Source: a virus. From it: a stretch of DNA of 24,005 bases. The stretch lies in IMG/VR virus record IMGVR_UViG_3300041809_000503, positions 1 through 24,005 of that record. One strand, written 5' to 3'. Positions 1 to 8,011 of the stretch are shown one piece after another. Made by a program: the position numbers and the translations under genes. The notes under the pieces were generated by a model. The model did not search any database and was not told where the DNA came from. It saw only the letters and a list, made by a program, of their open reading frames with translations. Every line of letters starts with the position of its first letter. The stretch's first letter is position 1.

Positions 1-407
1 GCTGGGAGCCCATATGCATAGGTCGTATCCGAAGTTATATAACCAACAATATATGAAACACCCGCCGTAAGTGTAATGGGCGTAATTGGAATATCAACCC
101 AAGAGGCGGTTCCGGCATAACCACAAGCGTTAGCGACCCAAGTGCTTGTATTGTAGTTATCAATGTAACCCTGAATAGTTTGGGAGGAATAGGCATTGTA
201 AATACGAATAACGTTCACAGTCGTATTTGTTACAGGTACAGCAACATCTCCATTATAAAAAGGAGTGCCACCTGGAGAAGCACACCCATCGCAAGAAGGG
301 CCTGGATATCCAACAGCAACAGTATAGGGAGTGATAGCGGGGATAACTTGCGTCCAAGCTGAGAAGGGAATCAATAAAAAAAGGATTAAAAATAAAAGTT
401 TTTTCAT
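1..407 (-). CDS. Secreted protein of unknown function (partial, C-terminus beyond left edge)
   Basis: The reading frame opens at ATG 407 and runs without a stop through base 1, so at least 135 residues are encoded and the C-terminus lies outside the window. The N-terminus MKKLLFLILFLLIPFSAW is a textbook Sec signal peptide (two Lys, a long Leu/Ile/Phe core), with cleavage probably near residues 17-20. The mature part is rich in Thr, Val, Tyr and Gly and looks like beta structure. It contains a CDGC pair near residue 53 and another Cys near residue 100, possibly disulfide-bonded outside the cytoplasm. The start overlaps the stop of the upstream gene (ATGA), so translation is probably coupled. 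I do not recognise the family. It is the last visible member of the promoter-led group that contains the tail fibre. Confidence 0.75.
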   Translation of the reverse strand, partial: MKKLLFLILFLLIPFSAWTQVIPAITPYTVAVGYPGPSCDGCASPGGTPFYNGDVAVPVTNTTVNVIRIYNAYSSQTIQGYIDNYNTSTWVANACGYAGTASWVDIPITPITLTAGVSYIVGYITSDTTYAYGLP

Positions 408-757
408 TTATCAACCAAACTCGGAATGATGTTGTTGACGATAAAGTCACACGATGCAATTTCTTGACCCAATGATGTGAGAGAGTACTTGTAAGTTGTG
501 ACGGAATTTGCGTCATCATCATTTTGAAGTTGAGCGTATTCTAATTTGAGTTGGGCGAGAGAATTTTCAAAAACGGAGACTGATACCGGATTACTTAATG
601 CGCTCTCGTTAATAAACCAACTATTGTGTGCCGAATCATACGAAGCAACTGTTCCCTTGCAATAAACATAATCTGTCCACGCTTGATTCAGCGCATCGGA
701 TTCAGTCTGCGCCCACATCGGAACCGTCAGGAAGAAGGCTAGAAGAAAGTATTTCAC
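404..757 (-). CDS. Small secreted/periplasmic protein of unknown function
   Basis: This 117-aa protein starts at a GTG codon (757) 11 bases after the stop of the upstream gene. The GTG is preferred because later Met codons would remove the signal peptide. The first 17 residues (MKYFLLAFFLTVPMWAQ) form a short Sec signal peptide ending in a plausible A-Q cleavage site. The mature part of about 100 residues is acidic and mostly helical by eye (a segment rich in Leu, Gln, Glu and Asp around residues 65-85). It has two Cys residues (about 33 and 103) that could form a disulfide. The stop overlaps the ATG of the next gene in an ATGA arrangement. A spanin or other lysis accessory was considered but there is no lipobox or proline-rich signature. 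Function unknown. Confidence 0.7.
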   Translation of the reverse strand: MKYFLLAFFLTVPMWAQTESDALNQAWTDYVYCKGTVASYDSAHNSWFINESALSNPVSVSVFENSLAQLKLEYAQLQNDDDANSVTTYKYSLTSLGQEIASCDFIVNNIIPSLVDK

Positions 758-768
758 GCTTCGCCGCC

Positions 769-1128
769 TTATTTGGTATTTCCCGGACTCTGAAATAATT
801 CAAAATTATAATCAATTTCGGTAACACCAGACGTGTTGTAAAGAATAATTGCGTTATTGGTTGATGGATTTTGAAAAATATAGGGTGTAATAAATCCATT
901 AGATGAAACATCCGTTTTAATGACCGTTGTTCCACCAGAAGTAACAATAATAGGTGCGCTCGTTTTGTTCGTTGAGGTTATCATGCACTCAAACGAATAT
1001 GCCTTATTCGTCCCTGGTGCAATCGCTATTGTTACTGGAGTTGAAGAACTGGACGAATTAACCACAAATGTTGTTAGCGCATTGGCTGTTCCTGTCATTA
1101 GAATTAAAGCAAAAATTATTTTTTTCAT
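769..1128 (-). CDS. Small secreted beta-rich protein of unknown function
   Basis: This 119-aa protein has a strong ribosome binding site (AAAGGAG, 7 bases before ATG 1128). The N-terminus MKKIIFALILMTGTANA is a classic signal peptide with an A-N-A cleavage box at residue 17. The mature part is Ser/Thr/Val/Ile-rich (an SSSSS stretch follows the cleavage site), has no long helices and a single Cys (about residue 48), consistent with a small beta-sandwich. It directly follows the tail-fibre gene, whose stop lies only 12 bases upstream so that the Shine-Dalgarno overlaps the end of that gene. It could be a cell-surface protein or a fibre partner; a secretion signal argues against ordinary cytoplasmic assembly into the virion. 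No family recognised. Confidence 0.75.
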   Translation of the reverse strand: MKKIIFALILMTGTANALTTFVVNSSSSSTPVTIAIAPGTNKAYSFECMITSTNKTSAPIIVTSGGTTVIKTDVSSNGFITPYIFQNPSTNNAIILYNTSGVTEIDYNFELFQSPGNTK

Positions 1129-1140
1129 CGCAAAACTCCT

Positions 1141-2091
1141 TTAAGAAATTACCAACCAAGCCGAACCGGGTGAACTAAATTGTTTAGCATAAATTAAATC
1201 AACACCAGTATTTGCGGCCAATACAAAATCAATTGCACCGGGACAAAAAAACCGATTACTTGTCGCTGATTGTCCATCATTGTGTTTCAAGGTTATTGTA
1301 TATGAAGATTCGTTAAAAATTGTTGTCCTTTGTGTTCCAAATGTTGATATTCCATAGGGAATATACATTCCAGTTAAAACTATATTTCCGCCTTGTGGGA
1401 TAATATTAATTAAACCATATTTTGAATATGATCCGCCAGGGTTGTAATCATTAAATGGGGAATTGACTGAATTTAAGTTTGACTCTTGAAATTCTTGTGT
1501 GGGGATGTGCAAAAATGTGGTTAATGAAAATTCATTGGTAAATGCCAATAACGTTGCCCAAAATGAATTTATGACCGTATTTATGACACCCGACAAAGAA
1601 ACATTTCCCAAAACATCAAATCCCAAAAACTTTGATGCTCTATTGATTATGGATGGAAGAGTTAAATTAACTGTTCCGGCAGGTTCGCTATCTGGTGCTT
1701 TAATGCTTTTGTTTATCTGTTCTTGTTGCTGTAAATCTTTGGTTGCCAACGTATCAAATTCAGCCTCATGCACATAAGCATAATATCGCTGATTGTCTTT
1801 AATGGATGTGTCTTGTGTCCCATCCACATTAGAAATTATCGCCAAATGCTCACCAGCTAAGAGCGCATTTATTAGAGTAATATTGGCACCTTGCGAATAA
1901 TCACCTGGCGATAAAATCCCAACAATCGTATAACCCGTATTCAAAGATAGGATTGTGTCATTTCCATAAGTGTCAGTTTGAATAACTTCAAGTGAATTTA
2001 TGCCTGAACAGTTGAAATTAAAACCGAAAGGGCCGGTAGTCGGGGAGGTTGCCGAATAATCAGCCCTTATGGTTGTTGACGAGATAGTCAT
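1141..2091 (-). CDS. Tail fibre / receptor-binding protein with T7-fibre-like N-terminal adaptor
   Basis: This 316-aa protein has two recognisable parts. Residues 1-135 match the general pattern of the podovirus tail-fibre N-terminal adaptor: a start near TTIRADYSATSPTTGPF, an LxVxxxxxxG strand, an L..NTGYTI turn, GTQDTS near 91-96, and the HEAEFDTLATKDLQQQEQ helix at 108-125 that in relatives leads into a trimeric shaft. The middle (135-190) is a short shaft-like segment. The last ~120 residues are beta-rich, with ITLKHNDG, NRFFCPG and a final SAWLVIS, a pattern seen at phage fibre C-termini. There is no signal peptide. The start overlaps the upstream stop by one base (TGATG). At 316 aa it is short for a complete fibre, so other receptor-binding proteins may exist. 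Fibre identity is fairly sure; receptor unknown. Confidence 0.8.
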   Translation of the reverse strand: MTISSTTIRADYSATSPTTGPFGFNFNCSGINSLEVIQTDTYGNDTILSLNTGYTIVGILSPGDYSQGANITLINALLAGEHLAIISNVDGTQDTSIKDNQRYYAYVHEAEFDTLATKDLQQQEQINKSIKAPDSEPAGTVNLTLPSIINRASKFLGFDVLGNVSLSGVINTVINSFWATLLAFTNEFSLTTFLHIPTQEFQESNLNSVNSPFNDYNPGGSYSKYGLINIIPQGGNIVLTGMYIPYGISTFGTQRTTIFNESSYTITLKHNDGQSATSNRFFCPGAIDFVLAANTGVDLIYAKQFSSPGSAWLVIS

Positions 2092-2261
2092 CAGTTACTC
2101 GGTGTTGGTGTATTGGTGGGTGTTGGGGTGATGGTGGGCGTTAAAGTTATAGTTGGTGTATTGGTTGCTACCGCAGGAGTTCTGGTTCCCGTCATGGTTG
2201 CAGTGTTAGTCATTGTATTAGTCGGAGTTTTAGTTATTGTCGGAGTAGCCGTGGGGGTTAA
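2091..2261 (-). repeat. Thr/Pro linker-coding imperfect tandem repeat (first copy)
   Basis: About 56 codons encode a degenerate TPTxTPTNT array built on a 6- to 12-base DNA period (plus strand words such as ggtgttggtg and gtgggtgtt). The same kind of array occurs at 14407-14610, giving two similar low-complexity tracts in one genome where length change or recombination could occur. Confidence 0.8.
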
Positions 2262-2906
2262 TGTCGCATAGCCATATACTGCCCAAATTACAGACTTAGT
2301 TAATCCACCATAAGAATTAGGAGTAGGAGCATAAGTAGATGGTGTTCTTACTCCAATTATAAAAGGATATTGAGCTTTACTGTCGGTAACATTATAAACA
2401 CTTCGATGAATCTTGGCACGATAACCACGTTGCGCCCTAGCCACAACAATTTGATTAGTGTATAAACTGACGTATGAACCCGTAGATAAAGCAAATGGGG
2501 TTGGGGTTGGATGACCTTTGGCCAAAATAACCACCGACTCTAAACTGGGATCACGATTATTAGGTGACACAAAAGCACTTGAGGTTTTACCATAAGAAAA
2601 AATCCAAACATGATATTGACCTACATTAGCTGGATCAGGTATTAGTGTTGCTTGATATGTGGGAACATTCAAAACTACTTGATCTTTACTTACTGAACCC
2701 AAAATAACAGCCGTAGTGAATGGAGTGGGAGTATAAGTGGCTGTGGCCGTATAACCAGCGACAGCAGTTTTCCATACCGATATAGTGCCCGTATAAGTAG
2801 CTGTAGGAGTAAAGGTGGCCGTTGGTGTCCACAACCCAGGATTCATACTACCTGTAGCATTAGCCACGCTTGCCATCAACATCAAAGCAATCAAAATTTT
2901 CTTCAT
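2091..2906 (-). CDS. Secreted Thr/Pro-rich surface-type protein
   Basis: This 271-aa protein starts at ATG 2906 with AAGGGGAAG just upstream. Residues 1-17 (MKKILIALMLMASVANA) are a signal peptide with an A-N-A box. Residues 27-40 and 53-63 carry short TPTAT-type repeats. Residues 65-215 form a globular, Val/Tyr/Ser-rich region with no family I recognise. Residues 216-271 are almost entirely Thr, Pro, Asn and Ala in a TPTxT register and end the protein. Such stretches usually act as extended, often glycosylated spacers in exported bacterial proteins. It is the first gene behind the promoter at 2940-2967 and precedes the tail-fibre gene with a one-base overlap, so the two should be made together. 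It may be a host-surface or fibre-associated protein; function is not known. Confidence 0.75.
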   Translation of the reverse strand: MKKILIALMLMASVANATGSMNPGLWTPTATFTPTATYTGTISVWKTAVAGYTATATYTPTPFTTAVILGSVSKDQVVLNVPTYQATLIPDPANVGQYHVWIFSYGKTSSAFVSPNNRDPSLESVVILAKGHPTPTPFALSTGSYVSLYTNQIVVARAQRGYRAKIHRSVYNVTDSKAQYPFIIGVRTPSTYAPTPNSYGGLTKSVIWAVYGYATLTPTATPTITKTPTNTMTNTATMTGTRTPAVATNTPTITLTPTITPTPTNTPTPSN

Positions 2907-2939
2907 AATCTTCCCCTTACGAATTTTAAAGTCTTAAAC

Positions 2940-2967
2940 ATTATACCCAAAGCATTAAAGTAAGCAA
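2940..2967 (-). promoter_or_regulatory. Sigma70-type promoter for the fibre / secreted-protein group
   Basis: On the minus strand a perfect -10 box TATAAT (2945-2940) follows a TTGCTT -35-like box (2967-2962, three of six consensus bases) at a 16-base spacing. It lies in the only real gap (2907-2968) in this part of the window, just after the stop of the 1680-aa gene. A start site about 7 bases beyond the -10 would give a ~27-base leader that carries the AAGGGGA ribosome binding site of the 271-aa gene. This suggests separate control of the fibre and secreted genes. Confidence 0.6.
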
Positions 2968-2968
2968 C

Positions 2969-5900
2969 CTATTTTTGGGGAGTTCCGGATACCAATCCCC
3001 TAGCAAAATCCAAAGCCCCACGTGATCTATATTCGTGTGATCGTAATCCCGCAAGATAAGACGTTGGACGAGCCAACCATGTGGCTGGTCTAACACCAAA
3101 AGTGGCTAATGTATTCATAAAATCTCTTGTAGCAATTCGGGCCGATCCCTCGTGATGTAAGGCGTGGTTTATTTCAAATGGGGTTTTCATGGCCGTTTCT
3201 AAAGCGTCAAACGCCGGACTTATTTGCATATCTGACCCAAATTTACCATGCGTCATTTGATGACTAATAAACTCTTGAGCCTGACTTGTCCAAGGAATAA
3301 CACCCGCCGCATTTCTTAATTGGGAACCAAATAGCCAATCCAAATATGCCTTTGGCATTGTTTCATCTGGTGTTTTACCAATCAAACCTCTTCCGCCCAC
3401 CTCATTGTGATAAGTTTTCCACAAGATTGCTGTGGCCGCCCCCCCCATCATATAAACCAAAAATAATCTTGCGACCCGCCTTGAAAGTCCAGCCCCATCC
3501 ACCAATTTATTTAATGCGTATTGTTTTGCACCCAATGGTGCGGGTGGTCCAATTTGGGGTTGTTCTTTATATTCGATACCCTTAACACCACGTTCAATTC
3601 CATATCCACGGCTAGCCTTAACAAATTCAGTTTCCGCCAAATTATATTGAGTGTTAAAAAATCCATAAAACATTATCATCATTTTTTTAAATGGAGTTCC
3701 AGTCATAACAGGAGAAACTTCTTCTGGATTAAATGATCCCTGAGTCTTAATGACGGTATCTTCGGCGTGTCTTATGGCATCTTGCATTGAATAACCCAAT
3801 CCCCCCTCTTCTTTGGGCGTTAGTGCCTCTTCTTTAGCTCCATGATAAACAACATGATCCATCATGTGATGAATCATCATTTGTAAACAATAAGCGTGTT
3901 TATCTAAAAAATCATTGGACTTATTGTAAAAATTTTTATTGAAAATAATGTTGTTAATGAGTTGTTGGGTTTCCAGTCCGGAAATCACACCTGGGCGAGT
4001 TGCCATAAATTTAGATTCCGCTCTGTTGGCTTCGGCTAGTTCAAACGGGTGATGTGTGTATTCTACAAAAGCGTTGGCCATGTGAGTTGGACTTACCTTT
4101 AAAGAGGCCAAAGATAAGCTCATGGTTCTTGAAAGAACATCTGCTATGTTAGCCGTTAAATATGCTTGTCCTACATTTCGCCTCAATAAATGAAAAGCAT
4201 TATCTAAAAACGGATAATCTGTAGATTCTTCCGTACGTTGCCTGGCGGCAGTTCTTAGCCAGGGTAATAAAATTGACCTTGCGGCAATCGGATCGGTTTG
4301 TCCTAAAGAGGCTCTAAAATCTTTATTAAATACTAATCTGCTTATTTCTTGAACTCTTGGTTGAAGGTGAATATATCTCAAGGCCCAATCAACATGGTGC
4401 ATGGCGAGAGAAATATCCATTTTAAGCGGTTCGGCATAAAATTCGTTTCTAGCCAAAGTTGAACCTTTGCCCACGGTTGGGAAAATCGTATTATCGTATT
4501 GAGCTTCTATTTCAGCCTTGGCTTCTCTGTTGTGTGCATCTTCATTTTTCCAAGGGTCAACTTTTGCAGGAAAATACCCCCCCTTCACGTCTCCATAAAG
4601 AGTGTGAAGTGTTCTGGGTAAAATTTCAGGAAAATTAAAACCATTCATTTCTTTGTGAGAATCTTGAAGGCGTGGCCTTAATTCCTCCATAATATCCCAA
4701 ATTCCCTTAACCGCCTTGTAATGCGCTTTGGTTAATTTACCACTATGTTCCAGTTCTTTTATAAACGCATCCCATCGAGATGTGTTTAATAACCGCTTTC
4801 CCGTTTCATCTGTTTGAATTTTTCCGTTTTCATCTTTGAAAAAATCACCCCAAGGATTGCCGTCTATATCCCTATTTCCCCTCAGCAACTTTTGAAGATT
4901 ACTGTCGTTTCCGGTATGAAGCAGGGCACCCATAACTTCATTCATTCCGCCAAATTCATATTTTAAATCTTTCGATTTAATCGATTTATTATCCAATGTG
5001 TCTTTAATTGGGTCTAAAGCATCCAATAATTTGTGATAATATTTATCACTCTCAATTCTATAATCATTCGAGGCGTCTCTAATTGGTTGAATTAGTTTGG
5101 TTTGATATGGTCTTTCTGGGTCATTGGCATCCATAACTTCGGCCCAAGAAGAAGCCATCCTTAAACTGGCCTTTAATTGCAAAAATCCTATTTGAAATTT
5201 TTGAAAATCAGATAAAGCCTTGCGAGTGGTATCATATAAATTTGATTTTGGCAAATCCTGATTATGTGTAACAAATTGATTTTTAACATCTTGTAAATTT
5301 TCGTATTTGCCCTTAATTTTGATTTTATTAACACTTCCAGCCTTATCCCATAATGCTTGAACCGTGTCACGAACTTCTTTGAAATCACCCAAGGCAAGTT
5401 CTTTAAATTTACCCTGGATAGACATGGCTGAAATAAGTTTATCTCTTAAACCCATATAAGAATCTAGGTCTTGTGGAGATTGTTTTAATCCCTCCAATAA
5501 ATCAAGTGGACTATCTCCGGCCTTGCCATTCTTAAATTGTTCCAAAATTCTGCGTCCCGCATTAATCAAATCTATATCCCTTCCCTTGGCGAGAGCAGAG
5601 TCTTTTTTTGAAAAATTACTAAACAAATCATAGGCACCATTTATTGTATCTTTAACCTTTGTGGCCTCTACGGCCAAAGCGTGATTTAGGATTGCTTTCT
5701 CAAAATATTTTTGTGATTTTTTCTGATCATCGGTCAATGCCGATTTTAATGCGGCCATCTTTTCTTTTTTGGCAAACGCAAGAATGTTCTTAGCGTTTTT
5801 CCAGGGTAGATTATCAATAATTTCTTTGGCCTTTTCGGTGGCCACTCTGGCTTGTTCTTGATGTATTCTTAATGCTTCTGGTTGATTGGTTGTGGTTTTA

Positions 5901-8011
5901 GATTCATTATTGTTCAATCTCATATTATCTATTGATTTTTTTTGAGACTCCAACCAAATAGATGTTGATTCAACGGTGGGATCAATTTTCTCTGGTTCAC
6001 TAACAACTTTAGGTTCAAACCAATCAACATATTTTTGAATTTTATCGGCAGAAAGTTCATCCCTTTTTTCTAATAAATTTAAGTGCTTTTTAACCAAATC
6101 ATCAAATTTCATCGGTACTTCTTCAGCAACACTTGATCGGTGTTCGGCTTCTAAGTGAAGTCGATTAACATTTATTTTATCTAACGGAGATGTTTCTTTT
6201 TTCTCTTTTTTCACCAACAAATCTTTTACTTTTTCTATAATTCCCTTAGCGGGTTCGGTGGCACTATTAATACTATCAATTTTAGCTTGCGCCTCAAATT
6301 TCTTTGTCTCCATTAATTTATCAATATCTTGACGAGATTTAATATCGTCTTTCATTTCCGAAACGGTGCGCTGATCAGAATCAAATTTAACGTGATCCGC
6401 AAGTCCCGCATATTCTGGCGTTCCCGATTTTTCGGAAATCCACTTAGCCATTTGCAAAGAAACTTCGTCTCCGCCATCGAGTGCGTTTTTATAACTTTTT
6501 CCAGCACCCATTTTTTCAAAATCTTTTTGGGGGTTTTTCCCAAGAGATTGATAAAGTTTTTCAACTTCATCCACGGGAAAGCTAATTAATTGGGATGATT
6601 TGTTATCTCTCAATGGTTCTGTAATTGTTTTATGAACATCTTTGGATATAGATTTTGTTTTAGATTCTTGTGCGTCTTTTTCCATTTGTAAATAAGCTGT
6701 TTTATTTACATTGGCGATAACAAAATTCTTGTTTAATTCTGTCATGCCAGCTTTTTCTAATTCGGGTATTTTTTTAGTCTCCGAAACCTCATTTCCGGCC
6801 AAGTGTGGCGCACCCAATAGGGTTCCGCCTATGTATCCAGAGGCAAAACGTTCTTTACTTTTTTCAATCTCATTATCAGTGGCATGTGGATTTACACCCG
6901 TGGCTTTATCAATTAAATCTTGAGCATATCCACCAATTTCGCTATATCCCACCATAATGGCTTGACTCTTGAAAATTTTACCTAAAACTCCCGATAAAAT
7001 TGCTTTTGCGCCCGATGGGCCCAACTTGTTTGCCCACCCATCAATAATTTTCAATGGGCCGGCGGACATTGTTGCCGCAGTTGCTATTCCACTAAATAAA
7101 GCATCGGCATTTTGTTGTGTATCAGAAGCCCCAACCGATTGAGCTTTCTTCATGTTTTCTGTGGCAGATTCAGTCCCCAATATTCCGGCTGTTAGTGGTG
7201 GAAACAATAAAGCGGTTCCAAGAGTCGGAAAATTACTTAAAAATTGAGCGGTACCCAATCTAACCGCACCCACCTGATCTCCCGATTCCCACCGATCAGT
7301 AATTTTTCCGTCTATTGATGCGGGATGCCACCAAGCCTCCGCACTTTCGGCCTCTTTACTTAATGCGTTTTCAATGGGTAAATTACTATTTGGCTGGTGA
7401 GATATTCCCGCTTCGCCCTCGCCCAACTCACCCAAAATATTAATCAAAGCGGCGGGAGCTTCTGTCATCGTTTCGCCTATTTTGGCAAAATTTTCCATCA
7501 TACCAGAAAGAACATCATTCATTGGATTGTTAGCAGTCGGTTTAATTCCATTTAAAAGTGAATTGGTTTTGTCAAAATTTAATATAGATGTGGCTTCGTG
7601 ATGATCGTTAATGGTTTGAGATGTTTGAATTAAGTTGGGAATATCGTTGTGCGAAACCGCCATATTCTTGGGATCGCTCAATATTTCTGCTAACTTAGGA
7701 TGGTTTTGTGAAATATCGTTCAATATGTTTTGTTGTGGAATATTTTTTGATTTATTTATATCTTCCAAATTGTTTTCAACAAAAGATGGGTCTAATCCGG
7801 TTTTTTGAACGCCATCCATAATCATAGTGTTTTTTGTGGCATCTGTATTTTTAACAGCATCCATAGACTTTTGAATTGGATTGGCTTCATCTGGAACACC
7901 GGATAATAATTTATCTTTTAAATCTTCATTATTATTGGTTATTGGTTGATTGTGAATATCATCCACACCAGCCATTAATTTGCTTTGAATGTCTTGATCG
8001 TTATTGGGCAT
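2969..8011 (-). CDS. Very large internal (ejected) virion protein
   Basis: This 1680-aa protein occupies the place of the largest internal core protein of podoviruses (T7 gp16-like position). Residues 1-170 are Asn/Asp-rich and helical. Gly/Ala-rich hydrophobic segments near 258-280, 303-320 and 390-405 could insert into membranes. The long middle (about 420-1000) is Lys/Glu-rich and helical or coiled-coil-like. The C-terminal third resembles the region shared by large injected phage and polyvalent proteins (VIKTQGSFNPEE, then a MFYGFFNTQYN segment), with another hydrophobic stretch near 1516-1532 (LFLVYMMGGAATAILW). I see no clear lytic transglycosylase motif. The start overlaps the upstream gene by 11 bases. 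Role as a DNA-ejection protein is inferred from size, context and architecture; the exact domain family (possibly LPD38-like) is uncertain. Confidence 0.75.
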   Translation of the reverse strand: MPNNDQDIQSKLMAGVDDIHNQPITNNNEDLKDKLLSGVPDEANPIQKSMDAVKNTDATKNTMIMDGVQKTGLDPSFVENNLEDINKSKNIPQQNILNDISQNHPKLAEILSDPKNMAVSHNDIPNLIQTSQTINDHHEATSILNFDKTNSLLNGIKPTANNPMNDVLSGMMENFAKIGETMTEAPAALINILGELGEGEAGISHQPNSNLPIENALSKEAESAEAWWHPASIDGKITDRWESGDQVGAVRLGTAQFLSNFPTLGTALLFPPLTAGILGTESATENMKKAQSVGASDTQQNADALFSGIATAATMSAGPLKIIDGWANKLGPSGAKAILSGVLGKIFKSQAIMVGYSEIGGYAQDLIDKATGVNPHATDNEIEKSKERFASGYIGGTLLGAPHLAGNEVSETKKIPELEKAGMTELNKNFVIANVNKTAYLQMEKDAQESKTKSISKDVHKTITEPLRDNKSSQLISFPVDEVEKLYQSLGKNPQKDFEKMGAGKSYKNALDGGDEVSLQMAKWISEKSGTPEYAGLADHVKFDSDQRTVSEMKDDIKSRQDIDKLMETKKFEAQAKIDSINSATEPAKGIIEKVKDLLVKKEKKETSPLDKINVNRLHLEAEHRSSVAEEVPMKFDDLVKKHLNLLEKRDELSADKIQKYVDWFEPKVVSEPEKIDPTVESTSIWLESQKKSIDNMRLNNNESKTTTNQPEALRIHQEQARVATEKAKEIIDNLPWKNAKNILAFAKKEKMAALKSALTDDQKKSQKYFEKAILNHALAVEATKVKDTINGAYDLFSNFSKKDSALAKGRDIDLINAGRRILEQFKNGKAGDSPLDLLEGLKQSPQDLDSYMGLRDKLISAMSIQGKFKELALGDFKEVRDTVQALWDKAGSVNKIKIKGKYENLQDVKNQFVTHNQDLPKSNLYDTTRKALSDFQKFQIGFLQLKASLRMASSWAEVMDANDPERPYQTKLIQPIRDASNDYRIESDKYYHKLLDALDPIKDTLDNKSIKSKDLKYEFGGMNEVMGALLHTGNDSNLQKLLRGNRDIDGNPWGDFFKDENGKIQTDETGKRLLNTSRWDAFIKELEHSGKLTKAHYKAVKGIWDIMEELRPRLQDSHKEMNGFNFPEILPRTLHTLYGDVKGGYFPAKVDPWKNEDAHNREAKAEIEAQYDNTIFPTVGKGSTLARNEFYAEPLKMDISLAMHHVDWALRYIHLQPRVQEISRLVFNKDFRASLGQTDPIAARSILLPWLRTAARQRTEESTDYPFLDNAFHLLRRNVGQAYLTANIADVLSRTMSLSLASLKVSPTHMANAFVEYTHHPFELAEANRAESKFMATRPGVISGLETQQLINNIIFNKNFYNKSNDFLDKHAYCLQMMIHHMMDHVVYHGAKEEALTPKEEGGLGYSMQDAIRHAEDTVIKTQGSFNPEEVSPVMTGTPFKKMMIMFYGFFNTQYNLAETEFVKASRGYGIERGVKGIEYKEQPQIGPPAPLGAKQYALNKLVDGAGLSRRVARLFLVYMMGGAATAILWKTYHNEVGGRGLIGKTPDETMPKAYLDWLFGSQLRNAAGVIPWTSQAQEFISHQMTHGKFGSDMQISPAFDALETAMKTPFEINHALHHEGSARIATRDFMNTLATFGVRPATWLARPTSYLAGLRSHEYRSRGALDFARGLVSGTPQK

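Noticed and set aside
404-757. Spanin or holin identity for the 117-aa secreted protein
   Set aside because: No lipobox, no second membrane segment and no proline-rich or lysis-cassette context.
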